DNA from: a virus | Direction: 5' to 3' (one strand) | DNA: 26,037 nt | Virus record (IMG/VR): IMGVR_UViG_3300031772_002313 | Coordinates: 1 to 26,037 of that record | Part shown: positions 13,203-22,637 of the stretch, one piece after another | Layout: each line of letters begins with the position of its first letter | Position numbering within the stretch: the stretch's first letter is position 1 | The notes under the pieces: generated by a model | The model's input: only the letters and a program-made list of their open reading frames with translations | What the model was told of the DNA's origin: nothing | Databases searched by the model: none | Position numbers and translations under genes: made by a program

Positions 13203-15740
13203 CTAGAACTGAGAATCTGCGTGAGACATATCAGTATGAACGTCTGCGTAAGAATCCCCATGTGCGCAGTCAATATGAGGAGTATCCAAGTGACCAACAA
13301 TAACCTCCATAATATTTTGGTGTTCCACAAAAATACGAGTTGCTTCATCAGAATAACCACTTGCATCATCCCACAGATACCAAATTCCAGTATCTCCATA
13401 ATCATACCAATTAATAAACGGAGGTTCCGGTGGTCCCATCCAAGTACTAACTTTTTCACCATCCAAATAATCATAATGGTCAGGGTGCATAGTATAATCT
13501 ACATGTTCCAAATGCGCCCAATGCCCTAAATCCGTATGATAATCTGAATAATTATCTGTGTAAGCGTCTCCGTGGTCCACATCTGCATGGGCAACATCTC
13601 CGTGGTCAGCATCAGCATGCTCAACAGAGGATATGTCTGTGTAAACGGCTTCGTGTGAATCTTGGTAGGCAGTATCGGCATGGTAATTTCCATAAGACTG
13701 AGAGTCGTCTACTCCCGAGAAACCAGTACTGGCTGGGGCTAAGTTCTTCTGAAACTCAAGAACGCGATAAACTGCATCAGCAAGAACGGTTATGTCATTT
13801 CCATTAGAGTCCTTTATAGTCTTGGAAATAATAATCTTATCGGATGGAAGAAGATTGAATCCGTCCATCCCCATAATACCTTCAACGGATTTTGGAGGGA
13901 CTTTTACCATCGCCAGATAAAAAGTAGCCAAAAGAGTAGCTTCTGTCGGGTCGTAAAGGGCTGTTTCTACCGTAAGAACACCCTTTTCCTTATATCGATA
14001 TTTTACCTTGTCATCAAAAACAGTAACTTTCTTTAGCTCCCCAGTTCCGCAGTTTTTATCATAATTTAATATGACAGTATGATATGTTCCATCAGTAGAA
14101 TACTTTAGGCCAAGTTTTTCTAAATCCTCTTTATAAACTCTGACAGCCCCCTCCATGGCAGAGGTATAGTATTTAAACGTCCAAACGCCATCCATTCTCG
14201 GAATACAATGGAAAACAGCCGATTGCTGGAAGATTCGTATAAGGTCCAAAGCTGGCATCGAAGAATCTAGATAGAACCCCATCTTTGCTGTCCGAGCCGC
14301 ATTAAGTGCCAGCAAAGACGAAATATCTATATTTTCATATGGTATTGAGTTAAGAGTATTAAGAATAAAAAAAACACCATCCCCAAATAGCTCCGACCAC
14401 GTTCCAGAACTAGAACACTTTACTCCCTTGACATCGCAGGTAACAACAAGGTCGTTGATGTTATTGACTAAAGTTATTGTTGCGTCAGTAAGATTTACAG
14501 AGTAATCCGAAGGAGTTAATAAAACTCCGCCACGGTAAACATTTGTCACTTCCTCTATTGGGTAAGCAGAAATTTTATATTTGTATATAGACTGGTTGGA
14601 TTGTACTGCAATTATTCCTTTGCATGTACCAAACGGAATTGGAATAGGAGAGCCATAACTACTTTCCTCAGTATATTGATATTCGGGAAGTAGAGGGTCA
14701 AATGTCGTCAGGGGTATGTCCCTAAGTTCATTGACCCTACTATCAGTGACTTCAAACTCCGCTTGCTCATCATTGATAGTAGGATTTCTTACAATCCCTA
14801 TAAATAAGGTCTCAAAATCGGAATAAGGGGAGCCTTCTTCTGCAACTTTAACGTAGACTGAAGCATTGTGCCATATTATTGATTCAAATGCCCAGTACAA
14901 CCAACCATCATTAACAAAAGTCAAAGAGCCAAATTGTATCTGCAAGTCTCCAATATAGTAATCTCCAACTCCTTGAGTTATTGTCGGAAATGATTCATCG
15001 TTCAGATAAGGAAGATAATAAACTTCATGCAATGATAATGTAGGATTGGCTACGGATTTAGGACTATAAATAACCCTATTATCTTTGGGTTGTCTGTTTG
15101 TAAAACAAACATTAAATCTTGCTATAATACAATAATCATAAATTCCTCCGGTTTGGGTTGCCGGACTGTTATTTCCAGACGTATGAATATAAAGAGTTTG
15201 ATTATTAAAATCAAAGTAGAATGACGAAGCGGTACTTTGACAAGCTCCGATACTAGCAGTCGGAGTGTAGGATATCAAGGCATATACACCACCCTTAACT
15301 GCTCCTTCTTCAACAGCATCTACTTCTCCGTATGTAAATGAACTGAATGGAATTGACCAAGCCCCCGAAGAATCAACCCAAGATTCTCCTTCTATTTCCC
15401 TGCCCGCATGAACTTCAACAATAAATACTCTCCCTATATCGGGTTCCGCCGCCAAGAGCTGAAAAGATGAGAGTAATCCGGAAGTAAACCCTTTCTCTGA
15501 TACAATAATGTTGCTTTCTGCAACAGAAAGAAAGTATTCAGGAAGAAGAGTTGAATTTACATCTTGTACCACTATTGTGGCAATACGAGTTGGAATAACG
15601 ATAGTTCCACTACTCAAATTTTTTGATTCAGATATGGTTACTGTGCTAGAAAGCACCGGAACAATAATATCAGAGAGAACAAGTGTGCTAGTCTGAGAAA
15701 CTGATATTATATCAACTACAGATATGTCAATGTCGGGCAT
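13203..15740 (-). CDS. Tail hub/tip protein with His/Tyr-x-Asp repeat C-terminus
   Basis: This 845-residue protein sits where siphoviruses encode the central tail hub. Residues 1-85 are beta-repeats related to those of the left-edge fibre (TLVLSDIIVPVLSSTVTISE). About 90-660 form the hub body: LFIGIVRNPTINDEQAEFEVTD, the PIPIPFGTCKGI segment typical of phage tip proteins, then a region ending VYRVLEFQKN. From about 684 the protein changes to dense [H/Y]-x-D motifs spaced 4-5 residues apart, broken by a Trp/Pro/Gly-rich section at about 765-800 and resuming at 816-845. The start has GAGGT about 5 nt upstream. The hub role comes from position and segment resemblance. That the tail is a substrate of the adjacent radical SAM enzyme is inference. 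Confidence 0.82.
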   Translation of the reverse strand: MPDIDISVVDIISVSQTSTLVLSDIIVPVLSSTVTISESKNLSSGTIVIPTRIATIVVQDVNSTLLPEYFLSVAESNIIVSEKGFTSGLLSSFQLLAAEPDIGRVFIVEVHAGREIEGESWVDSSGAWSIPFSSFTYGEVDAVEEGAVKGGVYALISYTPTASIGACQSTASSFYFDFNNQTLYIHTSGNNSPATQTGGIYDYCIIARFNVCFTNRQPKDNRVIYSPKSVANPTLSLHEVYYLPYLNDESFPTITQGVGDYYIGDLQIQFGSLTFVNDGWLYWAFESIIWHNASVYVKVAEEGSPYSDFETLFIGIVRNPTINDEQAEFEVTDSRVNELRDIPLTTFDPLLPEYQYTEESSYGSPIPIPFGTCKGIIAVQSNQSIYKYKISAYPIEEVTNVYRGGVLLTPSDYSVNLTDATITLVNNINDLVVTCDVKGVKCSSSGTWSELFGDGVFFILNTLNSIPYENIDISSLLALNAARTAKMGFYLDSSMPALDLIRIFQQSAVFHCIPRMDGVWTFKYYTSAMEGAVRVYKEDLEKLGLKYSTDGTYHTVILNYDKNCGTGELKKVTVFDDKVKYRYKEKGVLTVETALYDPTEATLLATFYLAMVKVPPKSVEGIMGMDGFNLLPSDKIIISKTIKDSNGNDITVLADAVYRVLEFQKNLAPASTGFSGVDDSQSYGNYHADTAYQDSHEAVYTDISSVEHADADHGDVAHADVDHGDAYTDNYSDYHTDLGHWAHLEHVDYTMHPDHYDYLDGEKVSTWMGPPEPPFINWYDYGDTGIWYLWDDASGYSDEATRIFVEHQNIMEVIVGHLDTPHIDCAHGDSYADVHTDMSHADSQF
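13206..13690 (-). repeat. [His/Tyr]-x-Asp repeat region of the hub protein
   Basis: About twenty HxD or YxD motifs are encoded here. The first block (13690 to about 13430) reads YHAD, YQD, YTD, EHAD, DHGD, AHAD, DHGD, YTD, YSD, YHTD, EHVD, HPD, HYD. The last block (13295-13206) reads GHLD, PHID, CAHGD, YAD, VHTD, SHAD. The period is 4-5 residues, and codons vary between copies, so the pattern is held at protein level and not by DNA duplication. Confidence 0.85.
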
Positions 15741-15742
15741 TC

Positions 15743-16504
15743 TTACCTCATTTTTTCAAGGCCGACATCAAGAGTCCAGTTGTTCCAGTTCACATAGGTC
15801 CAATCAAATTTAAAAAATCTTACATAATTAGTAGTGACATACGGGTCTAAGGTATCTTCTGTAAAGAAAAACCCCTTATGAGTTCCTGCCGAATCAAAAA
15901 CAAGCTGAAAGTATGGTTTCTCTAGTGGAGTGACGTTGGAGAATTTAAACGATTTAGTCCAATACTTATCTTTAACTACAGACGATAATTGTCCGCCCTC
16001 GCTGGCCCGGATAGAACTAGGGTCAAGCTGAGGAAGTTGCTCTCCATAATCATAGTTTCTAGTCGGTTCAAAGTACGGACCAAGATAATTCAGACCAACC
16101 TCAATATAGCTATCAGTATTAGAATCGTCGTCTATAAAATGTCTCCAGTATTGATAATAATAATCAGCCCCTAGAAACTGTATCATAACATCGTTGTTAA
16201 TTACGGGAAATGTATAATCATAAGAGGGTCCACCCCAAGAATTCGATGCGTTCCCCTGAATCTTTACAACCGCAGTTGGACTAAAATTATTGAACTTCGT
16301 TATAAAAACCATCACGTTATTGGACGGAAGCGGAGTACCCCTATCACAAATTAAATATTGGTCGCTAACTTGTCCTGTTTCTGACCTCCAAGTTCTTGTG
16401 AACCAACGGTGCTGAGAATTCGATACAGGAAAATTGGGGTCAGCCGAAGAACCAGTAACCACACTAGGAACCCACTGATTATTGTACATAAATCGGCATT
16501 TCAT
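15743..16504 (-). CDS. Distal tail-like protein with galactose-binding-type fold
   Basis: This 253-residue protein lies directly between the tape measure and the hub, the usual place of a distal tail (Dit) protein. Residues 20-150 read like a discoidin/galactose-binding jelly roll: NFPVSNSQHRWFTRTWRS, then strands with ICDRGTPLPSNNVMVFI, then YYYQYWRHFIDDDSNTDSYIEVGLNYLGPYF. The C-terminal part (KYWTKSFKFSNVTP...FFKFDWTYVNWNNWTLDVGLEKM) is a second beta domain. ATG at 16504 follows the tape measure stop directly, with GGGGT shortly upstream inside that gene. The position strongly suggests a tail-tip component; the fold call is by pattern only. Confidence 0.65.
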   Translation of the reverse strand: MKCRFMYNNQWVPSVVTGSSADPNFPVSNSQHRWFTRTWRSETGQVSDQYLICDRGTPLPSNNVMVFITKFNNFSPTAVVKIQGNASNSWGGPSYDYTFPVINNDVMIQFLGADYYYQYWRHFIDDDSNTDSYIEVGLNYLGPYFEPTRNYDYGEQLPQLDPSSIRASEGGQLSSVVKDKYWTKSFKFSNVTPLEKPYFQLVFDSAGTHKGFFFTEDTLDPYVTTNYVRFFKFDWTYVNWNNWTLDVGLEKMR

Positions 16505-19500
16505 TTAGTACCCCCGAACACTCTTTGGATGAGTCAGGAATGTTTCTCTTTTCGACATAGCCTCAAGCTGAGGGACGATTTTCTTTCTAATAACAGCGTC
16601 AAAAGAATCTGCATCTATGGTAGAGACATTGAACTCATTATTAACCTCGACCTTAGACGACCCTGCCCGGATAGCTATCACAAGGTCGCTGAGGATTTTC
16701 CTAATTTCCCCCGTGTCATCCCCTCGGGCGGCAACCTTAACGACTTCTCCGGGATGCATCCGGAAGAGCTGTGACTTACTACCCATCTGCCAAGTACCCC
16801 CCTCCTTTGCCTGTATGACATCCTCTCCATTTGCCGAAACATTGACTTCTGCAGAAGGAGTTGGCAAGTCGTTAATACTCTTCCCAAGGGTATTCATGGC
16901 TTCTGTCGCCGTCACAACTCTCGCAATCATATCGTCAATCGGATTTGTAATAGCCGACATCTTGATAATAGTATCTTCAACTGCAGCCTGCGTACTAGAA
17001 GAAACTTCTGCCATTGCTTCTTTTGTGGTCATGCCAGCCTGTAGTAAAACCTCATATAAATCATCTGTTTTTATAACGGGGGTAATATTAATAGGAGTTT
17101 CAGGAGGAGTAGTTTTTTTCAGGGCATCCGCAGCTTCTTGCACCGCAGCTAATGAAACATCTCTAGCTTGCTCCTTAGCAGCCGAGGCAGCCTCTTCTCC
17201 AAACTCCTTGACCCGCTTCATAGACTCTCTAAACGCCTCAGGAACAGCCCCGCCAAGGGCGCGGATTATCTCTCCGAACCCAGCCATCATGATATCGTTA
17301 GTCTGAAGCTGCTTCTTAGACATGAGTCCCTGTTCTTCGGCCTGCTCAATCAAATGTTTAGTAGTATCGTCAATCTGATACCCATATTCCTCTTCCATGA
17401 ACCTCAACCGCTCAAGGGTTGGGGCGATTTGGGAAAGCGACTGCTTTTGCGTAAGACCAGCCTCCATCATCTTCTGGTAATAATCAAGCATCGCCCCTTC
17501 GGAGTCAGAGAAAATTTCCTGCGTCATTGACCCTGTATTAAGAAGGGCATTCATAACAGCTAGATTTCCCTCTACCGCAGCGAACAACTCCTCGTTGGCT
17601 TTCTGGACGTTACGGATTTTAAGTAGTTCAGTAATTGCAGAACTTGCCGTTGTTCCCATTAACTTGTGTTTTTCAACTATTGCATCAAGCACGGGCGCAA
17701 GAGAGTTCAGAGCATCAATAAACGAGACCCCGTTCTTTGTCATGGCATTGAAGGTTGCCATAGCCTGCCGTTCTATCCGCGCAAGAGCAGGAACGACATC
17801 CCCTGCCATACCTGCCATCTTATCCTTTATGGCCTTCAACTTATCCTCAATACGAATCCTTTCCCACGGCTTGAGAGCATTATCTGCCAACTTCTCCATC
17901 AGGGCCGTCTGCTCTTCTGCCAACTTTGTCAGTCCCGGACCAGCTGCGGCAATCATCATTTGTAATCCCTGAACGGCAGAAAGTGTGCCTCTTTGTGTCA
18001 CTCCAAGCATCCCGTAGACATAATCTGTAATTTCCTTGACCTTTAGTCCAGACTGCATGACCGTAGTGATAAAGGTTGTCATAGACTTGGAACCAAGAGT
18101 TCCCATTCTTTCAGCCCCCGCCAAAAGAAGGTCAAAGGATTTTCCTAAACTCTCGGCGGCCTCCTCCGCTTTAAGCGTTCCTTTGTTGTATTCGGTAAGA
18201 GCAGCAATAGACTTACCCCAGAGGGCATTAATATTACCAATATTAACTCCCATAGCCTCAATCATAATTGAAAACTTGTACGCTTCCGCAGCCGCCTTCC
18301 CCATTTCTTTATACAGACTTGTTACTTGTGCCGCCGTTTCTCTTGTTATTTTTCCATAGCTGCTCATTTTTGCAACTAGAGCGTCTGTATATTTTTCAAG
18401 TTCTTCGGCATCTTTTTCGGCTTGTGTTTTTGATTTTTTGAAAAGCCCTCCAAGAATACCGCCAAGAAGGGATGCAACAGCAGTAACGGCGGCTACAACA
18501 GCCACACCAACACCACCAATAATTACCAAAGCTATACCAGCTACCAGCCCACCAACAGCAGAACCCTCAGCCGCATATGTTCTTCTTCCAGCCGCTGCTC
18601 CCATAGCATTTCCAATAGAAGTTCCAAGAGCAGCCGCAAGCTCGGGGCCAATCGCTACCAGCATATCAGTTACTGTAGCTTTTATTTTTACTGTGGATTT
18701 TTTATTATTCTCTGCTATCTCTGCAAATTTAGCAGAAATCCTTCCCCCAATCTGTCCAATTCCAACGGCAACCTGACCCCAAGATGATAACACTGCTGCC
18801 TTTGTTTGTATTGTCTGCTTTTGAAGATAAGTCATATCGTCCGTAATATTTTCCACCATTCGGGAAGCGGAATCAGCCATTGACTGCCCAACCGTACCGA
18901 AAATTCCCCCAGCGACAGAGAATACGGCAGACCAAATAAAGTTAATATCTGTAGCCGTAGCCTCATGAAGTTTTTTTATCTCGTCCATCTCTTCTGCAGT
19001 AGCCCCAACACCCTTTTTTCTGAGTTCTTTGAGCCTAGCATACATTTCTTTATTTGTAACTATTTCTTTATCTTTGAGTCTAACAATATTTTTAATAATA
19101 GGGTCCATCCACTGAGTTTTCCAGACGAGCAATCTCGCTTGGTCCGCCCCCTTAGCGGAGGCCAGAGAACTTTCGTAAGCGGCCCCTATCGTTGCTGCTT
19201 GTGTTTTAAACGCGGCGAGTAAGTCCGCTTGTTTTTTTGGGTCACTCTCGGCTGCTAAATCCCTGCGAAATTGAGCATTAGCTAAATCCAACTCGGCATC
19301 CTTCATGCGCAACTGCAAGCTTAAATCAAGCTTTATTTTTTCATTTTTATAGTAGTCTTCTATAAGCCTAGCCTTTTCAGCATACAGTTCGTTCCACTTG
19401 AGTTCTTCTGCGGTAAGAGCTGCCATGACTGAGGCATGACGAGCCTCCTCCAATTTTATCGCTCCCTGATAAGCTGCAGTTTTAGCCGTAACTGGTTTTT

Positions 19501-22246
19501 TAGATACGGGCTTATCATAACTAGCAAGTTCAGTCTCTATATCCAGCAAAGCCTTTCCACTTTCCTTTGCCGCCGACACCGCTCCAGTTACCCAAGACTT
19601 GAACTGGTCCTTGCCCCAGTCAGCCCACTCCCTTTGCTTTTCTTTAAGATTATCAAAAACAGTTATAATCTGTTGTGCATACTCATCAATATTTTTGAAA
19701 GACCTTTCAAATGGAGTTAATGTAGTTTGAATCAGGTTTTTAAATTCATCGGTTCCTTTACCCGCAGCTCCTCCAAGAGCCTTAAGGGAAGCAACATACT
19801 TATTAACATTTCCTGTGCGCGAAAATTCAGCATTAATTGAGTCAAGGGCTATTTGTAACTTGACTGTTTCTGTTTTTTGCTCTTCCACAGTTGTAATACC
19901 GTAAGAAGCAGTTATAGCTCCTTTCTGGCTTGCAGATAGGGATTTTCCTTGCTCTATAGCTAGAAGGGCTTGCTGAAGAGTTAATTTTTTAGTTTGCTCG
20001 GTATATGTCTGTAAAGATATCTTTCCACGAACATATTCACCATGTACACCCTTCAGTTGTTTTTCTATAAGGGTATACGCTTTTTCTTGTTTTTCTTTAT
20101 CTTTAAGTCCCTCTTCTACAAGAAGAGAATATGCTTCCTCTATCGTATAAGCTTGTCCAAGAGCCATTTTTCCTTTTGTAATAGAAACTACGAGTGCATT
20201 TGTCATATCAACTGTAAGCAAGCCCGCCTTACTAAGTCTTTCTAAATTTTCTATATTCAAATCTAGAGTATCATTTAAATCTTTTATTGTTTTTACACCG
20301 AGATTACTAAGGTCATCATCTAATTGTTTTATTCTCTTTTTCAATTCATCCGTTTTAACGGCGGAAAGAAAATCAGGTTGAAACTGCTCTAAATAACTTA
20401 AAACAGATATATTATTTTTTGCCCCGCTTGCCACAGCAAGAAAAAATTTATTTACTCCATCTTCTCCCTTACCAAATTCTTTTTCTATTCCTTCCAGAGT
20501 CGTACCCGATAATTTTAAAGCGTATTGAAATGCCTTAACTGATAATATTCTGGCAGCTCTTGCCTTTTTTTCTTCTTCTGAATAAACCCCAAACCAACTA
20601 TTTACAGCTTTAGTTCCTGCATCTCCGATACGCATAAAAAATTGTGATGCATCTATAACCGCATTTTCAATCCATTTAATTCCTCCCTCAGTAGTATCAA
20701 GTATATTATTAGCAAAAGTATCTATTCCGTCTGTTATATCATTTCCAACATCTACAATTTTTGAAATTACGTTTTTACTATTGGCAGATTTAGTAGAATT
20801 TGGCTCTTCTTTGACGGGCTTGAACATATTATCTTCGTCACCAAACTCTTTAAGTTTTTTTCTGGCAGCTCTAAGTTCTTTATCAACATTTTCTCCCCAT
20901 TCTTTAAGAGGATTCCCATGCATCTTGTACTCATTAACTTTTGTAAGATAATCATACAGAGTTACCAATCCACCAATAACGAGCGTAATAATTCCAGCCC
21001 AGCCAATAAAAGCAGCTGCTTTATTCATAGCCAATGTAGACAATCTTGCCGCTTCCGATGCATCTTTTACACCCTTAAGATTAACTATATACCTAGCCAA
21101 AACTTGAGTGGCATTATTTACCGTACTCATAAGAGTACCAAAAATGGCTATCAATGGAGATACAGCCGTCATAAGCAAAACAGCCTTTACTCCGGTAGAA
21201 GCGATGGCTCCGGCAGCCTCTTTATGTTTTCCTATCCAGCCATTCATACTCTTAACAACCTCAACTATCCAACTCACATATGATTTTAAGGTAGGAAGCA
21301 TCTCATCAAGTAGTTGATAATAAACACCTTTAAGACCAAGTTTCATCTCCTCCATTTTTCCACTAAAGTCTTCTGCGGCCCTAGCGGTCTTCTCACTAAT
21401 AACCGCTCCAAGTTCTTCCGCCGCTTTCATAGCTTCTTTTAATCCTTCCGGACCAAGATTCAAAAATGGAATCAATGCTCTTCCATACCTACCCATTAAT
21501 ATTTGTGAAACTTGTAACTTCTTTCCTACATCGTCCATTTCAGCAAGTGTTTTTGAAACATCCATAAGAACGTCTTTAATATTTCTTTTCTGCTTTGTTG
21601 CAACATCCACAAGTTCAATACCGTACTTTTTAAATGTCTTTGCCATCAAAGATGTTTGTTTTTCTGCCATCGCCATATTTCTACCAAGTTGTTGCATACC
21701 ATATCCAACATACTGTAAAGAAACCCCAGACTTTGCCGCAGCCAGTTGCAAAGCAGACAAGTCTTCTACAGAAACACCAGTCCGTTGATGCATATACCAA
21801 AGACTTTCAGCATAAGCCAACGCCTGTTTTGTTGCCATAACCGCACCCGCAGTAATAAGCGTAAATATGGCAGTAAGTTTCATTCCTATTTGTTGTATAG
21901 CTTGACCACTCTGTGTAAATGAATTTATAAATCCACCAAATTTCTGGTTCACACCAGCCATTACTTCACTAAGTCCCCCCATAAAGCCCTTCGCTACATC
22001 TATAGCAAAACCAAATTTTCCAGCAAATCCCTGAGCCTCTTGAAACCCCTTTGCCGTTGCTGAAAGAGCTTGGCGCAAACTCATCGTAGTCTGTTCCATC
22101 CCCCCAACAGCCGCCCCTACCCCCTCGGTAGCCACCTTCATCTTGTCTGTGGCATTAACGTAATCGTCTCCAAAATTAATTATAGAGACAGACCCTTGAT
22201 TATCGAGTGTGATTACAAAAGGAAGTTCTAACTGTTCATTCGCCAT
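16505..22246 (-). CDS. Tail tape measure protein
   Basis: At 1913 residues this is the longest gene, placed directly after the tail chaperone frameshift gene as in most siphoviruses. It is mostly alpha-helical and Ala/Lys/Glu-rich. The first 300 residues have typical tape measure features (AVMATKQALAYAESLWYMHQRTGVSVEDLSALQLAAAKSG region). Hydrophobic segments lie near 125-140, 352-372, 405-430 and 1229-1270, the last Gly/Val/Ala-rich; such segments may insert in the host membrane during DNA entry. The C-terminus contains FRMHPGEVVKV, common in tape measures. It sets tail length and is ejected ahead of the DNA. The start overlaps the chaperone extension by 11 nt. No lysozyme or peptidase domain is obvious. 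Confidence 0.95.
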   Translation of the reverse strand: MANEQLELPFVITLDNQGSVSIINFGDDYVNATDKMKVATEGVGAAVGGMEQTTMSLRQALSATAKGFQEAQGFAGKFGFAIDVAKGFMGGLSEVMAGVNQKFGGFINSFTQSGQAIQQIGMKLTAIFTLITAGAVMATKQALAYAESLWYMHQRTGVSVEDLSALQLAAAKSGVSLQYVGYGMQQLGRNMAMAEKQTSLMAKTFKKYGIELVDVATKQKRNIKDVLMDVSKTLAEMDDVGKKLQVSQILMGRYGRALIPFLNLGPEGLKEAMKAAEELGAVISEKTARAAEDFSGKMEEMKLGLKGVYYQLLDEMLPTLKSYVSWIVEVVKSMNGWIGKHKEAAGAIASTGVKAVLLMTAVSPLIAIFGTLMSTVNNATQVLARYIVNLKGVKDASEAARLSTLAMNKAAAFIGWAGIITLVIGGLVTLYDYLTKVNEYKMHGNPLKEWGENVDKELRAARKKLKEFGDEDNMFKPVKEEPNSTKSANSKNVISKIVDVGNDITDGIDTFANNILDTTEGGIKWIENAVIDASQFFMRIGDAGTKAVNSWFGVYSEEEKKARAARILSVKAFQYALKLSGTTLEGIEKEFGKGEDGVNKFFLAVASGAKNNISVLSYLEQFQPDFLSAVKTDELKKRIKQLDDDLSNLGVKTIKDLNDTLDLNIENLERLSKAGLLTVDMTNALVVSITKGKMALGQAYTIEEAYSLLVEEGLKDKEKQEKAYTLIEKQLKGVHGEYVRGKISLQTYTEQTKKLTLQQALLAIEQGKSLSASQKGAITASYGITTVEEQKTETVKLQIALDSINAEFSRTGNVNKYVASLKALGGAAGKGTDEFKNLIQTTLTPFERSFKNIDEYAQQIITVFDNLKEKQREWADWGKDQFKSWVTGAVSAAKESGKALLDIETELASYDKPVSKKPVTAKTAAYQGAIKLEEARHASVMAALTAEELKWNELYAEKARLIEDYYKNEKIKLDLSLQLRMKDAELDLANAQFRRDLAAESDPKKQADLLAAFKTQAATIGAAYESSLASAKGADQARLLVWKTQWMDPIIKNIVRLKDKEIVTNKEMYARLKELRKKGVGATAEEMDEIKKLHEATATDINFIWSAVFSVAGGIFGTVGQSMADSASRMVENITDDMTYLQKQTIQTKAAVLSSWGQVAVGIGQIGGRISAKFAEIAENNKKSTVKIKATVTDMLVAIGPELAAALGTSIGNAMGAAAGRRTYAAEGSAVGGLVAGIALVIIGGVGVAVVAAVTAVASLLGGILGGLFKKSKTQAEKDAEELEKYTDALVAKMSSYGKITRETAAQVTSLYKEMGKAAAEAYKFSIMIEAMGVNIGNINALWGKSIAALTEYNKGTLKAEEAAESLGKSFDLLLAGAERMGTLGSKSMTTFITTVMQSGLKVKEITDYVYGMLGVTQRGTLSAVQGLQMMIAAAGPGLTKLAEEQTALMEKLADNALKPWERIRIEDKLKAIKDKMAGMAGDVVPALARIERQAMATFNAMTKNGVSFIDALNSLAPVLDAIVEKHKLMGTTASSAITELLKIRNVQKANEELFAAVEGNLAVMNALLNTGSMTQEIFSDSEGAMLDYYQKMMEAGLTQKQSLSQIAPTLERLRFMEEEYGYQIDDTTKHLIEQAEEQGLMSKKQLQTNDIMMAGFGEIIRALGGAVPEAFRESMKRVKEFGEEAASAAKEQARDVSLAAVQEAADALKKTTPPETPINITPVIKTDDLYEVLLQAGMTTKEAMAEVSSSTQAAVEDTIIKMSAITNPIDDMIARVVTATEAMNTLGKSINDLPTPSAEVNVSANGEDVIQAKEGGTWQMGSKSQLFRMHPGEVVKVAARGDDTGEIRKILSDLVIAIRAGSSKVEVNNEFNVSTIDADSFDAVIRKKIVPQLEAMSKRETFLTHPKSVRGY

Positions 22247-22631
22247 CGGCTCGGCCTTTCATATCGTCAGAAGGACGATTTTCCTTCTTTGCCAACCGCT
22301 TCTCATTGGCAACATCAATCATGTACAGAAGCTTACCGGACAGCCTGATAGCCGCTGACTCACCGACTTCTAACAAGTCGCATAATGACCTGACCAACTG
22401 AGGGTCAAATTTTAAGATACCGACATTGGTATCGACAGATTGCGTGAGTAGAATCCCGAAGATGAACCATGCGTCCGAATTCGCCTGCAAGAGCGAAGGA
22501 ACGCCTTTGGGACACAGGCCATCTTCGTCCAGCTTCTCGCAATTCGGTCTAAGATTCTTCGGAAGCTGGTCAAATACCCTTTTACAATCCTTGCAGTTCT
22601 TGGCATTTGGAGTTTCTACCCACGCAACTAT
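22236..22631 (-). CDS. Tail assembly chaperone C-terminal extension (frameshift product)
   Basis: This frame is -1 relative to the preceding chaperone gene and is open from a TGA at 22679-22677 to 22236. It has no ATG until deep inside, so it is read as a fusion after -1 frameshifting, giving a protein of about 284 residues. The extension (131 residues) has Cys pairs in NCKDCKRVF and again in NCEKLDEDGLC, a possible zinc-binding unit, then NSDAWFIFGILLTQ, LVRSLCDLLEVGES and a charged end. This matches the lambda G/GT arrangement: the long form recruits tape measure and tail tube proteins during assembly. A weak TTG start at 22490 cannot be excluded. Confidence 0.8.
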   Translation of the reverse strand: MVAWVETPNAKNCKDCKRVFDQLPKNLRPNCEKLDEDGLCPKGVPSLLQANSDAWFIFGILLTQSVDTNVGILKFDPQLVRSLCDLLEVGESAAIRLSGKLLYMIDVANEKRLAKKENRPSDDMKGRADGE

Positions 22632-22637
22632 TTTTCC
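22628..22637 (-). promoter_or_regulatory. Probable -1 frameshift site
   Basis: At the end of the chaperone frame the sequence is G GAA AAA TAG. A slip by tRNA-Lys on the A5 run (22635-22631) just before the stop moves translation into the open -1 frame. Another candidate in the 48-nt overlap is CAAAAAG at 22670-22664. Neither is a perfect lambda-type heptamer, so the exact site is uncertain. Confidence 0.55.

Noticed and set aside
13178-13474. 98-codon minus ORF across the hub/maturase junction
   Set aside because: It is an alternative frame of the HxD repeats (Leu/Ile/Trp-rich) and would overlap two strong genes.
16617-17306. 229-codon plus-strand ORF
   Set aside because: It is a shadow of the tape measure C-terminus; low-complexity Ser/Ala content follows from helical codons on the other strand.
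22412-22606. 64-codon ORF in the chaperone's own frame after its stop
   Set aside because: Its Arg/Ser-rich sequence looks random, whereas the -1 frame over the same bases gives Cys motifs and a natural protein.
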